A stretch of DNA of 10,610 nucleotides, taken from Funneliformis mosseae (Eukaryota; Glomeromycota; Glomeromycetes; Glomerales; Glomeraceae). The position numbers and the translations under genes were made by a program. The DNA lies in assembly GCA_910592005.1 (NCBI GenBank), contig CAJVPP010003841.1, positions 1 to 10,610 of the forward strand, read 5' to 3'. This document shows, piece after piece, positions 1-7,517 of this stretch. Under the pieces are notes generated by a model. That model saw only the letters and a list, made by a program, of their open reading frames with translations. It did no database searches and was not told where the DNA came from. Each line of letters opens with the position of its first letter. Within the stretch, counting starts at the first letter, position 1.

Positions 1-71
1 TGTCCGACACTGAAAATCCGTTGTATTGTAAAATTCGTTATATCAAAATTCGTTGTAGAAAGAGTTGACTG
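1..71. mobile_element. Terminal end of a Tigger/pogo-like DNA transposon (partial)
   Basis: Read on the minus strand this starts CAGTCAACTC right after a TA dinucleotide (72-73) and continues into an AT-rich stretch with ACGAATTTT motifs. This is the usual shape of Tigger/pogo terminal inverted repeats (CAGT start, TA target). The body of the element would lie to the left of base 1, so neither the transposase nor the other end can be seen. The family call is inference from end sequence alone. It is a different family from the pogo element at 4448-6162, whose ends start CYGTATACTC. Confidence 0.6.
13..57. repeat. Three direct subterminal repeats, consensus AAAATTCGTTGTA
   Basis: Near-identical 13-mers lie at 13-25, 30-42 and 45-57, with start-to-start spacings of 17 and 15 bp. 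They sit just inside the transposon end. Subterminal iterons of this kind are commonly transposase-binding sites; that role is inferred here. Confidence 0.6.
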
Positions 72-237
72 TAATTAGATATTAATATCCCGATTGTTAA
101 CATTTAACTTAATTTTTATGTCAGAAATAGTATAAATTGGTATACCGATTGATTTATTAAAAATTCAGTTTCTTACTACTGGACTATTATTGTTCTTCAC
201 TTTGTTACCTTCACCAATATTAATAATTGTGATTATT

Positions 238-300
238 TCAATTATTATTATTACTACTATCAATACTACTACTATCATTATATTCACTATTATCTCTATC
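238..300. repeat. Degenerate ATT/ACT trinucleotide run
   Basis: Runs of ATT, ACT and ATC triplets. In the minus-strand gene frame these read as Asn, Ser and Asp codons, forming the low-complexity acidic tail. A one-base slip here would explain why protein-like sequence resumes in another frame down to base 165. Confidence 0.6.
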
Positions 301-600
301 ACCCTTATTATTATAATCGCTTCTATCATCTGAACTTTCCTCTTCATTATTATTTTTACCCTCCCTACACTCTCCCTCATCAATTTTTTGCTCATTGTTA
401 TCTTGCATTCTGTTAATACTTTTTTCAACTAATAGCTTTAAGGATCTATTATAGCCAGCTCTACTTTAATTAAGAATATTTACAGAAGCTTTTTCTTCAG
501 TAAAAGCAAATTATGTATTGTCAAATACTCATTTTCTTGTTCAGTTAGAGGATGTTATATTTTGAAACTTATTTACATAGTTTCATAAAAATTTTCGTAA

Positions 601-664
601 CTAAAAAGTAAGAACTCAAATTAAATGAATGGAATTGAAATAAAACAATACAATTAAAACTTAC
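601..664 (-). other. Second spliceosomal intron in the decayed minus-strand gene
   Basis: Donor GTAAGT after …WCSVT and acceptor TACTTTTTAG before LRKIF…. Length is 64 nt, phase 0. Size, donor and acceptor match the intron at 863-924, which supports a real gene on this strand. Confidence 0.7.
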
Positions 665-862
665 TGTTACAGAACACCACTTGAAATCCCTAATAGTAAT
701 CTTTCATTTATTAGGATCATCATTATCAGTTTCTAAAACTTCCAGGCTATGATAACGATTGTCATCCTGAATAAGCAGAAATTTATTTTTACGAAACTTC
801 ATCACTAAACTATCATCCAATTTTATTAACTTATCAATTACCTTCATTTAGCATTCTCGTTT

Positions 863-924
863 CTAAAATAGTTTAATTAATAAAAAATAATAAGAAATAA
901 ACAAATAATTTAATTTTTACTTAC
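863..924 (-). other. Spliceosomal intron in the decayed minus-strand gene
   Basis: The donor is GTAAGT directly after an Asn-Asp codon pair (ends at 925), and the acceptor TATTTTAG ends at 863. Length is 62 nt, phase 0. Removing it joins two stretches of protein-like sequence (…HTNLHRND and KREC…) in one frame. The interior is A/T with many stops. Confidence 0.7.
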
Positions 925-1212
925 ATCATTACGATGCAAATTAGTGTGTTTTCATCTACTTTCAGTGTCATTCTAATTGGGATTTTGTTGACTTTTATTA
1001 AGATTATATTTCCATTGATAGTAGTGTTGTTCATATATAATATATTTTACGATACCATTAGTAACATAGAATTTATTCTTAATAGTCTTTTGAATAACCA
1101 GTATTACGTATCTATTAACATTTCCTTTTTAGCTATCAAAAGTTTTATTTATATCAAGCCTTTTATCATCTAGTAATTAGCTCATAATCCTGACTATTTC
1201 AGACTACTTGTA

Positions 1213-1230
1213 ATATATATATATATATAT
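1213..1230. repeat. (AT)9 microsatellite
   Basis: Eighteen bases of perfect AT repeat. It falls between two coding blocks of the decayed minus-strand gene, probably inside a lost intron: the next block starts after a possible acceptor GAAATAG. Confidence 0.85.
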
Positions 1231-2006
1231 AATCAATTAATAAAACATTAAAGCGTTACAATAACTGAAAGTAAAATAATTTATCTTCAACACATCTTTT
1301 ATGTCTTTATTAATATCTTTGTAGAAAAGATACACAGGTTGACAAGATGAAGATAAAGGTAAAGAAGAGAAGGAGGAAGAAGAAAAAGAGAACCGATTGA
1401 AATCATTATGATCTTGATCAAAACTACTTTGATTATTATTAGAACTACTTTTAGAGTGTCTTATATATGATCGTGATCATTTCATAATATTTTTGGAGTA
1501 TTTTTTAAAGTACTTGCTTTAAATCGGGAGTTTACTTTAGGTAAGCGAGTAGCCTCAACCTCAGAAGAAGTACTTGCTTTAGACTAAGTGCTTGAGACTT
1601 TAGATGTGAAAGTTTGACTCTTTTGAGAGCCAATAGTTACTCCAGTCCAATCAATTATTAGATCCTTTGAGTCTATTTTCTTCTGTTTGCCTTTTACAAT
1701 AGGCTTCAATAGACTTCTGATCTTATTGACTTGTTTTTGCAGAGCTTCTTTTATAGTTTTAAAGAAATCATATAATTTAAGTAGAACAACAGTAATTAAT
1801 CAGTAAACAATCAAACAAAAGATAACAAATTCAATTAAAATGTATATATAAAAGATCCTCTGTATGGATTTTTTGTAATAAAAGTAGTAAATATGTTAGA
1901 TATAAATGTACTGATATAACTTTCATCTTCTTTCAATTGCTTATTTTCATATTTATCATTATCAGAATCAGAACCTTTGGAACTGTTAGAAGCTGATTTA
2001 TATGAA

Positions 2007-2081
2007 CTAGTATTAACAGAAATAATAGAAATAAAAGTAAAAATAAATAATAAATAAACTGATTAGAATTAATAAAGTTAC
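2007..2081 (-). other. Probable first intron of the decayed minus-strand gene
   Basis: Donor GTAACT after a poly-Lys stretch and acceptor AATACTAG, 75 nt, splitting a Tyr codon (TA|T). Splicing joins the KR-rich start to SYKSASNSSKGS in frame and removes a T-rich stretch with stop codons. The donor is weaker than in the other introns, so this is less certain. Confidence 0.5.
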
Positions 2082-2185
2082 TATTTCTTTTTGCTGTGTC
2101 GTTTATTCTTTTCTCTCTTAGAGGCAATAGTTTTATGGTATTTTTTGTTTGTATTTTTTCTTTGGCTTTCACTTTCAGAGGTCAT

Positions 2186-2550
2186 ATTTATACCGAAAGT
2201 TAACCTTTTTTTAAAAAAAAAATGTTAAAGAATTTTTCACCTTTATTAAAAAAAAACCATTTAAAAAAAAGTGATTTATTTAACAATCAGTCTTTTCATT
2301 AAATATATACCTTCCTATAAAGTTATTATTGTTTGATCATAAACTTTTGATAAGCTTTTACCTGTAATATATTATTGAATTCTAATGTAATTCAAATCAT
2401 TCTTTCTTATTTATTATAATAAACTTTTACATATAATATATTGTTTAATTTTAATATAATATTTCTTATTGATTGATTATAGATATATTAATTAGGTCCA
2501 GTAATTATTCCTTGTTGATTTCTTTTCACAAATGATAAAGTCAAAAAAAA
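2186..2550. other. AT-rich spacer without a recognisable gene
   Basis: Homopolymer A and T runs (2210-2275) followed by AT-rich DNA. This is the upstream side of both the minus-strand gene (start 2185) and the plus-strand tnp2 relic, so any divergent promoters would lie here, but I see no clear element. No terminal repeat of the tnp2 element was found. The only structure is the duplication listed next. Confidence 0.6.
2355..2480. repeat. Imperfect tandem duplication, about 69-bp period
   Basis: A block starting CTTTTACCTGTAATATATT at 2355 and ending TTTCTTATTTATTAT recurs at 2424 as CTTTTACATATAATATATT, ending TTTCTTATTGATTGATTAT. The two share order and spacing apart from substitutions and a small deletion. 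In DNA this AT-rich some similarity is expected by chance, but the collinear match is long. Confidence 0.5.
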
Positions 2551-4447
2551 AGTGTTAACAAAAGCTCTAAAGATCCTAAAACTAGGAAACTGGTTGAATG
2601 TAAATGCATATTGCACTGTAATAGTAGCAAATTGATAGATCCTAAAATATACAAGAAATATCAAAAAGAAATAAATCAGTATTAAACAATTATATCCAGG
2701 CTACTAAGAAAAAAGGGTAGAAAGAATGAACTGATCGAACAAAATTAAACTTCATCAGATTCATCCAATGGTGATTTATCAAACAGTTTTGATAGTTCAT
2801 CTTCTTCTAATGCTTCTTCTTCGTTAGATAATCTGAATATACCAAAATATGAAAATATTATAACAAGTATCATTATAATACGGAACTAAAGCTTAAGCCT
2901 AAAGAAAAGGGCAGAGATATCGAAGATGTTGATTCACCTGTTGATAGTGATTTAAATGATAATGAAGATGATGTCCTATTTGAACAATTCACTACTTCTG
3001 ATATGAATGATCCTGAATCTGAATATTCTAATACAAGCAGTAATTGTAATGATTCATGAATATTGTTATGGATATTTAAATACTAAGAAAGATTTCGTCT
3101 TTCTGATGTTGCCATTGATTCACTTATCAAGTTTTTCAGGATAGCTTTATTGGATGCTGATTGGTTACAATTTGATAATTTTCCTTCAAGTTCTTATATG
3201 GCAAAAAAGCTGTTGTATATTATTAAACATGAAAAGAAATATGCAGTATATCTGAGTTGTAACACTTTATATAAAGTGTCAGATATTTTGCCAGAAGATG
3301 TAACCGGTCAGTCAAATAATGGGTTCAAATATAATCATGTAGAATTCCCAAACCATTCAAAACATAACTAAAGAAAACCTTGTAAAACAGAATTAACAAA
3401 GTAGGTTCTGGTAGTTAGAGGTTATAAAAGAATACTAAAGATGATTTTTTTCATACTATCTTTGAAGTCCTAATTGATTACAATATATCAATAATCAGAT
3501 TTGAATCATATTTAAGAAAATGGACAAAACAGGATGTAACTATAGGGTTATTATCAAATATTTATGATAGCGTAATTTGGAAAATTTTCTTATTAAATCT
3601 TGAGATATTTGAAACTTCCAGATTTTTTACAATTGAAATTGTTAATTCACATTTAGGAATTATGATTAATTTTGATTAGTTCTAACTATTAAAATTATCA
3701 GCATACAGTAGCGGTATAACATACAAAGTTATATGCAACCTTTCTCGAGCACTAAGATTTAAACGAGAGAATATGCTATATCTTGGGTTACTGTCAGGAC
3801 TAAAAGAAGTAAAGCTGCATAGAATAAACTACTACCTATCACTGATCATAGACAAATTATTAGAATTTTGGAGTAATTTTCTTTTACCTTTAACCAATAA
3901 ACATTTACAAGGTAAAAGAATTTAGCTAGCAATTATATGCTATTCTAATAATATTCCAGCTGCTAGAAAATTATGTGATCATATATCAGCTCTGGTTGAT
4001 TATCATTAGTGTTACAAAAGGGTAAATATTGATGGTAAAAAATCTAATTTTAGTAGATTTGATAATATATCTGTATGGTTTTGAGAACGTAATCTTGAAG
4101 AACATTGGCAAAATGCAGAGAACTGGTGGTATTGCAAATCAGAAGATGAAAGGAGACAACATTTATTTAATACATATGTACGTTTGTCTGAATTATTAAG
4201 ACTTTTTTATTTTACTCTGATAAGATACCTTATTGTTAATCCAATGCATAACCTATTTTTTGGTATTACTCACTGGATTGTTAAAAGGTTATAGATCAAT
4301 GATAAAAAATTGACTAAAGAAAATCTAAAATTAATGGAACAATATGCTAAGCACATTCAAGTTTCAATAGATTTAGGCAAATACCTAATAAAATAGTGAC
4401 TGGTGATGAATTTTCTGGATTTATTGCAGATTAGTGGAAGTCGTTTA
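2551..4447 (+). pseudogene. Decayed tnp2-type (CACTA/Plavaka superfamily) transposase, truncated at 3' end
   Basis: Coding remnants run through three frames. An N-terminal Cys/His cluster (ECKCILHCNSSKLIDPK, 2599-2650) looks like the small zinc-binding start of these fungal transposases. A Ser/Asp-rich linker follows (2755-3055). The next stretch has DADWLQFDNFPSSSYMAKKL, CNTLYKVSDILPED and HVEFPNHSKHN (3150-3371). The core from 3497 gives RFESYLRKWTKQ, VNSHLGIMINFD, YSSGITYKVICNL, RFKRENMLYLGLL, NNIPAARKLCDHISALV, NLEEHWQNAENW and SELLRLFYF. It reaches NPMHNLFFGITHWIVKRL (4238 on), the Plavaka/tnp2 DPMHN-type signature with Asp replaced by Asn. The relic ends in GFIAD*WKSF exactly where the pogo element starts. 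At least ten in-frame stops and three frame changes show it is dead. The C-terminal part is missing and is not found on the other side of the insertion. No element ends were identified. Confidence 0.85.
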
Positions 4448-4526
4448 CTGTATACTCTCGAAAATAAGCATCCCTCAAAAATAAGTATCCTCATATTTAT
4501 ATATCCTTTGAAATTAAGCACCCCTG
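4448..4526 (+). repeat. Left terminal inverted repeat and subterminal repeats of the pogo element
   Basis: The terminal repeat (about 28 bp) is followed by three versions of an AAAATAAGCACCCCT motif in direct orientation: 4461-4475 (AAAATAAGCATCCCT), 4477-4492 (AAAAATAAGTATCCTC) and 4510-4526 (GAAATTAAGCACCCCTG). These are candidate binding sites for the transposase N-terminal helix-turn-helix domains. Confidence 0.85.
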
Positions 4527-4605
4527 AACATTATATTAAATTTTATTAAATTCATATAAAAGATTATTATATTTACAAATAAAAGGGAAAAATAAGCTAT
4601 ATTAC

Positions 4606-5963
4606 CTACTCGACATTGCTAATATTTTCTTTATCAGAATTACCATCACTAATACTTAAATCATCTAATGAATCGGATATATGATAAGTTTTAAAAGAAT
4701 TTATAATTATTTTGTTAGAAACTTGCTCCCATGATCGTTTTACTCATCTGCATATATCACCAAGCTTAGCACGTTAAAGATTACCTTTAGCAGTATAACT
4801 GGTATCACCATTGGCCATTCACAAATGCCATTCTTTTCTAAGATTGTCTTTAAAAGGTTTATTAATGGCTACGTCAAGAGGTTGACATATACTGGTTAAG
4901 CCACCTGGAATGACTGCTAAGTTATAATCATTTTCTTTAAACTTGCCCTTAACTGAATCTTTTAAATGACCTTTAAAAGAATCATATACCATTAATATTA
5001 GTATTCTAGATCTATTATTATTCTCATTACTAAGATAATCAATATATTGTAGCATTAATTTGGAATCCATCCAGCCGTTATCTTAGAACCAGACAAATAT
5101 ATCAGAAGGAATACATTCTCCTTTTGGTAATCTTTTTCCTTTGAATATACAAATTGGAGGGTATTTTGTACTATCTATTATATGAAAAAGTCATTTTTTT
5201 TAAATAAATTTTTTAAATTAAAAAAATTTTTTTTTAGATTTACAGACTCCTTACCTGCAATACATGTCAAAACAACAGTAAAACAGGTTTTCTCATTACC
5301 CATCGTACAAATATGAATTGTTTTCTCACCTTTTTGACCAATGCTAAAGTTTTTAGCCATATCAAACCAGACCAGAGTCTCATTCATATTAAAAATATTA
5401 TGTAGTTCAAAGGATTTTTTAAGTCTAAGATGGATAATAAATTGACAAAACTTTTCTAAAATTTCTTTAGTTTGTGTAGGGAGTTTTTGTGAAACTTTTA
5501 TACGTCTCCGCCATACCAATTTATATCTTTTTATAAATGAAGATATCCAAGCATCAGATATTTTAAAAGTTTCAGCTGCCATTGCTGTTACCGGTGTTAA
5601 TGTTGTGGATGTTGCTGTTACTGGTATTGCTGAGGTTATATTATATATTTCTAAAAATTCTAATATTTTAACTTTTGCAATTGCATAAGTTACTGCTAAA
5701 CCTTGTTTTCTCTATTTCATAATCCAATTATACAATCTTTTTTCAGACTCAGAATAAAAAGGTTTTCAGCCTGAACCAATTCTTTTATTATTTTGGTCTA
5801 CTTCATTCCATTTTGAACTGGCTTTCATCCATTTTCCAACTATACTAGTATCAAGTTCAAAATGACTTGCTGCTTTATTTCTTCCTACTTGTTTTGCATA
5901 AGTAACAACCTCTTTTTTTTGTTTAATAGAATATGAATTACGTTTACATTTGACCGTTACCAT
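4606..5963 (-). pseudogene. pogo-family transposase (CENP-B-like HTH plus DDE_1), inactivated
   Basis: The start is ATG at 5963. With the 80-nt intron at 5175-5254 removed, the frame is continuous for 426 codons to the TAG at 4606, a usual size for pogo transposases. Residues about 8-60 form a Psq/CENP-B N-type helix-turn-helix (SIKQKKEVVTYAKQ, NKAASHFELDTSIVGKWMK). Residues about 66-150 form a second CENP-B-like HTH (RLYNWIMK*RKQGLAVTYA, ISDAWISSFIKRYKLVWRRR). The DDE domain follows. Its first acidic residue lies in NMNETLVWFDM, where family members have MDET, so Asp has become Asn (codon 5382-5384). The second is in VYDSFKGHL (4981-4983) and the third in QPLDVAINKPF (4873-4875), 35 residues apart. 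Six in-frame stops (TGA, TAG, TAA, TGA, TAA, TGA) and no frameshift: decay by point substitution only. Confidence 0.93.
5175..5254 (-). other. 80-nt intron in the pogo transposase gene
   Basis: Donor GCAG|GTAAGG (5254 downward) and acceptor CATATAATAG|ATAG (ending 5175). Splicing in phase 1 converts CIAG… into CIADSTKYPPICIFKGK, matching the expected CMADGTKxPPxxIFK segment of pogo DDE domains. It also brings the two halves, otherwise out of frame, into one frame. The interior is nearly pure A/T with stop codons. No other indel is needed anywhere in the gene, which argues for a true intron rather than random decay. Confidence 0.85.
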
Positions 5964-6106
5964 TTATAAAAAAAGTCACAGGGTTATGCATAGTAAGTGC
6001 AGAATACACATTATACTCAAACGCGTAGTATGCGTGATTTATTATTAAAGATCGTCATTCGATCTCACAAGATTGTCATACAATTTAAAAAAATTTTAAA
6101 AATCTC
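5964..6106 (-). promoter_or_regulatory. 5' untranslated/promoter region of the pogo transposase with two short palindromes
   Basis: Between the transposase ATG and the right subterminal repeats lie two inverted repeats with CpG: ACGC-GTAGTAT-GCGT (6021-6035) and GATCG-TCATT-CGATC (6050-6064). CpG is rare elsewhere in the window. By position this must hold the transposase promoter; a binding role for the palindromes is a guess. Confidence 0.35.
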
Positions 6107-6162
6107 TCAAAAATAAGCACTCTTATAATAAAAAAGGGGTGCTTATTTTCAAGAGTATACGG
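6107..6162 (-). repeat. Right terminal inverted repeat and subterminal repeats of the pogo element
   Basis: The terminal copy of the same motif lies on the minus strand (6134-6149, AAGGGGTGCTTATTTT), followed by the end at 6162. A second copy at 6109-6124 (AAAAATAAGCACTCTT) is in the opposite orientation. The two face each other and could pair as a hairpin, unlike the direct arrangement at the left end. Confidence 0.85.
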
Positions 6163-6184
6163 TAAAAGTAAGAATAATAAGCCT

Positions 6185-6936
6185 AAAAAATGCAGATACT
6201 TCTATGAATAGCATTATTAGTCTTGATACTGAAGAAGAGATTTTGAATAAATCTATAATATTCAATATTCATTTAGATCTAGTATTTGATGAGTGAGATG
6301 ATGAACTCATCCTGTTTGATCCTTTAATACTTCTACTACATGTTTGTCTGAATTGTGATTTTAAAAATAATATTATCAATGAAAGTATCTCTCAAAAAAA
6401 TTTCTCTAAATGCATATCAGACTTTAGCCAGAACTTTGATGAAAACTTCTCATAGATCTTTTTCCCAGCTAGGCTCTTTTTATTTTCAATTCCTTCTTTA
6501 TATTATTTTGCATCTAAAAAATAATGAAAAATAAGTGACTATAAATCAATTAGGGATTGAGAGGCTTGAGTTCAATTCTTAAAATGATTTTGATAGTTTA
6601 GGCGTATTAACTGTGTTAGACAGCTATTCTAAATTAGGTTGATAAAAACTCCTCTTTCCAGTAATAGGTCAGAATCCTTCATATTGTATTATTGAGTAGA
6701 CAGGTCTTCATAGAAAATAAGTAGGCAGTCCAAGAGGACTCTATGCTACTTACATAAGAAGCTTTTATAAGACCTAAGAATTTTTTATGGTAGACTTTAC
6801 CAGTGAAGTAATTAGTTTTTTCTATAATCTGATTTCAAAAAAAATACTTGTTTTTATTTGTAATAGTGTGATATTTTACATTTTTATTCTTATGTTCATT
6901 AATAAAAATGCTAAGTTGAGTATCAGAGAACTTCAT
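6185..6936 (-). pseudogene. Relic of a trihelix (Myb/SANT-like) DNA-binding protein
   Basis: An ATG at 6936 opens a frame with a single stop over 85 codons (to 6679). It reads MKFSDTQLSIFINEHKNKNV, then KYFF*NQIIEKTNYFTGK and VYHKKFLGLIKASYV. The spacing of aromatic residues and the basic helix ending KKFLGLIKA fit Myb_DNA-bind_4/trihelix domains. The * after YFF is where such domains usually carry Trp, so a TGG-to-TGA change is likely. In another frame, 6480-6394 reads SLAGKKIYEKFSSKFWLKSD, as expected for the stretch that follows the domain in fungal relatives, then a Ser-rich segment (GSNRMSSSSHSSNTRSK). The 6480-6680 part between is heavily decayed. In fungi such domains occur in transcription regulators and in accessory genes of transposons; which applies here cannot be told. 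The family call is from pattern, not search. Confidence 0.5.
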
Positions 6937-6965
6937 AGTTAACTACATAGTAAGAAAATTCTTAA

Positions 6966-7332
6966 AGGGTGTTTTATAAAATAATATCGAGTGATGTATT
7001 AGAATTATTGTAAGATAAATTAATTAATCAATATATTGATTTAATCGAATAATAACAGTGGCTTAGCTATCATATTGATAGATCAAGAGAGGTAGAATCT
7101 GATTGGTCAATCATCTCATAATTTATAGAAACTCACTAGTTTCTAAAACTCTCTTAGAACTTTCATAAAACTGGCGGGGAACTAAAAAGAATTATATGTG
7201 ATACAAATTTTAGCTGAAGATGCTGTGTATAATTTAGCTGTTCTGAATCATAATATTAGAATTATATATATCATGCACAATAGGATAATTCTTCGCAGTA
7301 ACTATACATTTACTGTTGAGTATATCATATGA
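6966..7332 (+). pseudogene. Coding relic of unknown family, two overlapping frames
   Basis: One frame runs from 6966 to 7217 and reads like protein broken only by stops: DKLINQYIDLIE, QWLSYHIDRSREVESDWSII, FIETH, FLKLS and NFHKTGGELKRIICDTNF. The stops (TAA or TAG, final TGA) sit where Gln would fit. From 7201 to 7332 the protein-like sequence resumes in the next frame (QILAEDAVYNLAVLNHNIR, then a TGA at 7330), so a one-base slip lies near 7200. I do not recognise the family. No start codon is evident, and the 5' side abuts the start of the minus-strand trihelix relic. Confidence 0.45.
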
Positions 7333-7458
7333 TACTGCTCCTTTTATACTCACTATTAAATGATTTTATATATATTATACTGAATCAAAAAAATATGAAT
7401 CAGTTTTTATTCAAACAATCAAATAAAAATAAATTTGGATTTATTATAGTATAATATT

Positions 7459-7516
7459 GCTAAATTAGCTAAAATCGCTAAAATATTATAAAATCATTAT
7501 AATCTATTATAATCTA
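7459..7516. repeat. Short tandem repeats (GCTAAA-like and ATTATAATCT)
   Basis: Three GCTAAA-type units are followed by two copies of ATTATAATCT. The stretch 7333-7517 holds no recognisable coding sequence and separates two coding relics. Confidence 0.4.
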
Positions 7517-7517
7517 C

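Larger units (their letters stand above)
165..2185 (-). pseudogene. Decayed multi-exon gene of unknown function, basic/Ser-rich N-terminus and acidic Asn/Ser tail
   Basis: I do not recognise the family. On the minus strand an ATG at 2185 opens MTSESESQRK and a Lys/Arg-rich stretch. After a likely intron (2007-2081) comes a Ser/Asp-rich segment (YKSASNSSKGSDSDNDKY). From about 1769 to 1240 there is a Lys-rich helix, an IDWTGVTIGSQ segment, a Ser-rich run and CQPVYLFYKDINKDIKDV. From about 1193 to 925 the best-preserved block contains LLDDKRLDINKTFDS, NRYVILVIQKTIKNKFYVTN and VKYIIYEQHYYQWKYN. Past a 62-nt intron, 862-665 gives KVIDKLIKLDDSLVMKFRKN and KITIRDFKWCSVT. After a 64-nt intron comes LRKIFMKLCK, then frame-shifted sequence ending in RAGYNRSLKLLVEKS, a Glu/Asp/Asn/Ser-rich tail and either a stop at 238 or, after a slip, one at 165. 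In-frame stops occur in most exons and several frame changes are needed, so it is dead. Exon boundaries around 1770-1930 and 1195-1240 are unclear. Confidence 0.65.
4448..6162 (-). mobile_element. Full-length pogo-family DNA transposon (1715 bp)
   Basis: The ends read CTGTATACTCTCGAAAATAA on the left and, reverse-complemented, CCGTATACTCTTGAAAATAA on the right. Each is flanked by TA (4446-4447 and 6163-6164), the target duplication used by pogo/Tigger elements. A single transposase gene on the minus strand fills most of the interior. It inserted at the 3' end of the surviving tnp2 relic, so it is younger than that copy, although the right flank does not continue that gene. The transposase has premature stops and a lost catalytic residue, so the copy is not autonomous. 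Confidence 0.93.

Noticed and set aside
165..428. Minus-strand ORF of 87 codons rich in Ile and Val
   Set aside because: In another frame of the same strand the stretch reads as an acidic Asn/Ser/Asp-rich tail continuous with RAGYNRSLKLLVEKS. The Ile/Val run is a frame shadow of the trinucleotide repeat; only its last residues may be real after a slip.
934..1173. Plus-strand ORF of 79 codons with a hydrophobic, membrane-like translation
   Set aside because: It is the antisense of the best-preserved exon of the minus-strand relic. That exon has hydrophilic protein-like sequence and ends in a perfect GTAAGT donor that joins it to the next exon.
1933..2172. Minus-strand ORF with a Leu-rich hydrophobic segment
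   Set aside because: The Leu-rich part is the T-rich intron read through. The neighbouring frame from ATG 2185 has the more convincing basic and Ser-rich sequence.
3706..3720. CAGTAGCGGT match to the Tc1 terminal repeat at 10539
   Set aside because: It is not extended beyond ten bases and encodes the YSSGIT segment expected at that position of the tnp2 transposase.
6190..6460. Plus-strand frame with Asp/Glu-rich protein-like sequence and two stops
   Set aside because: The opposite strand carries the FSSKFWLK segment and Ser-rich run that fit the adjacent trihelix relic. The plus frame is more likely its shadow, although this is not certain.
6540..6760. Weak resemblance to a reverse transcriptase on the minus strand
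   Set aside because: Only a short KDSxxLL-like and LxxLNYQ-like match, with no catalytic YxDD motif nearby. The preceding block fits a trihelix domain better.
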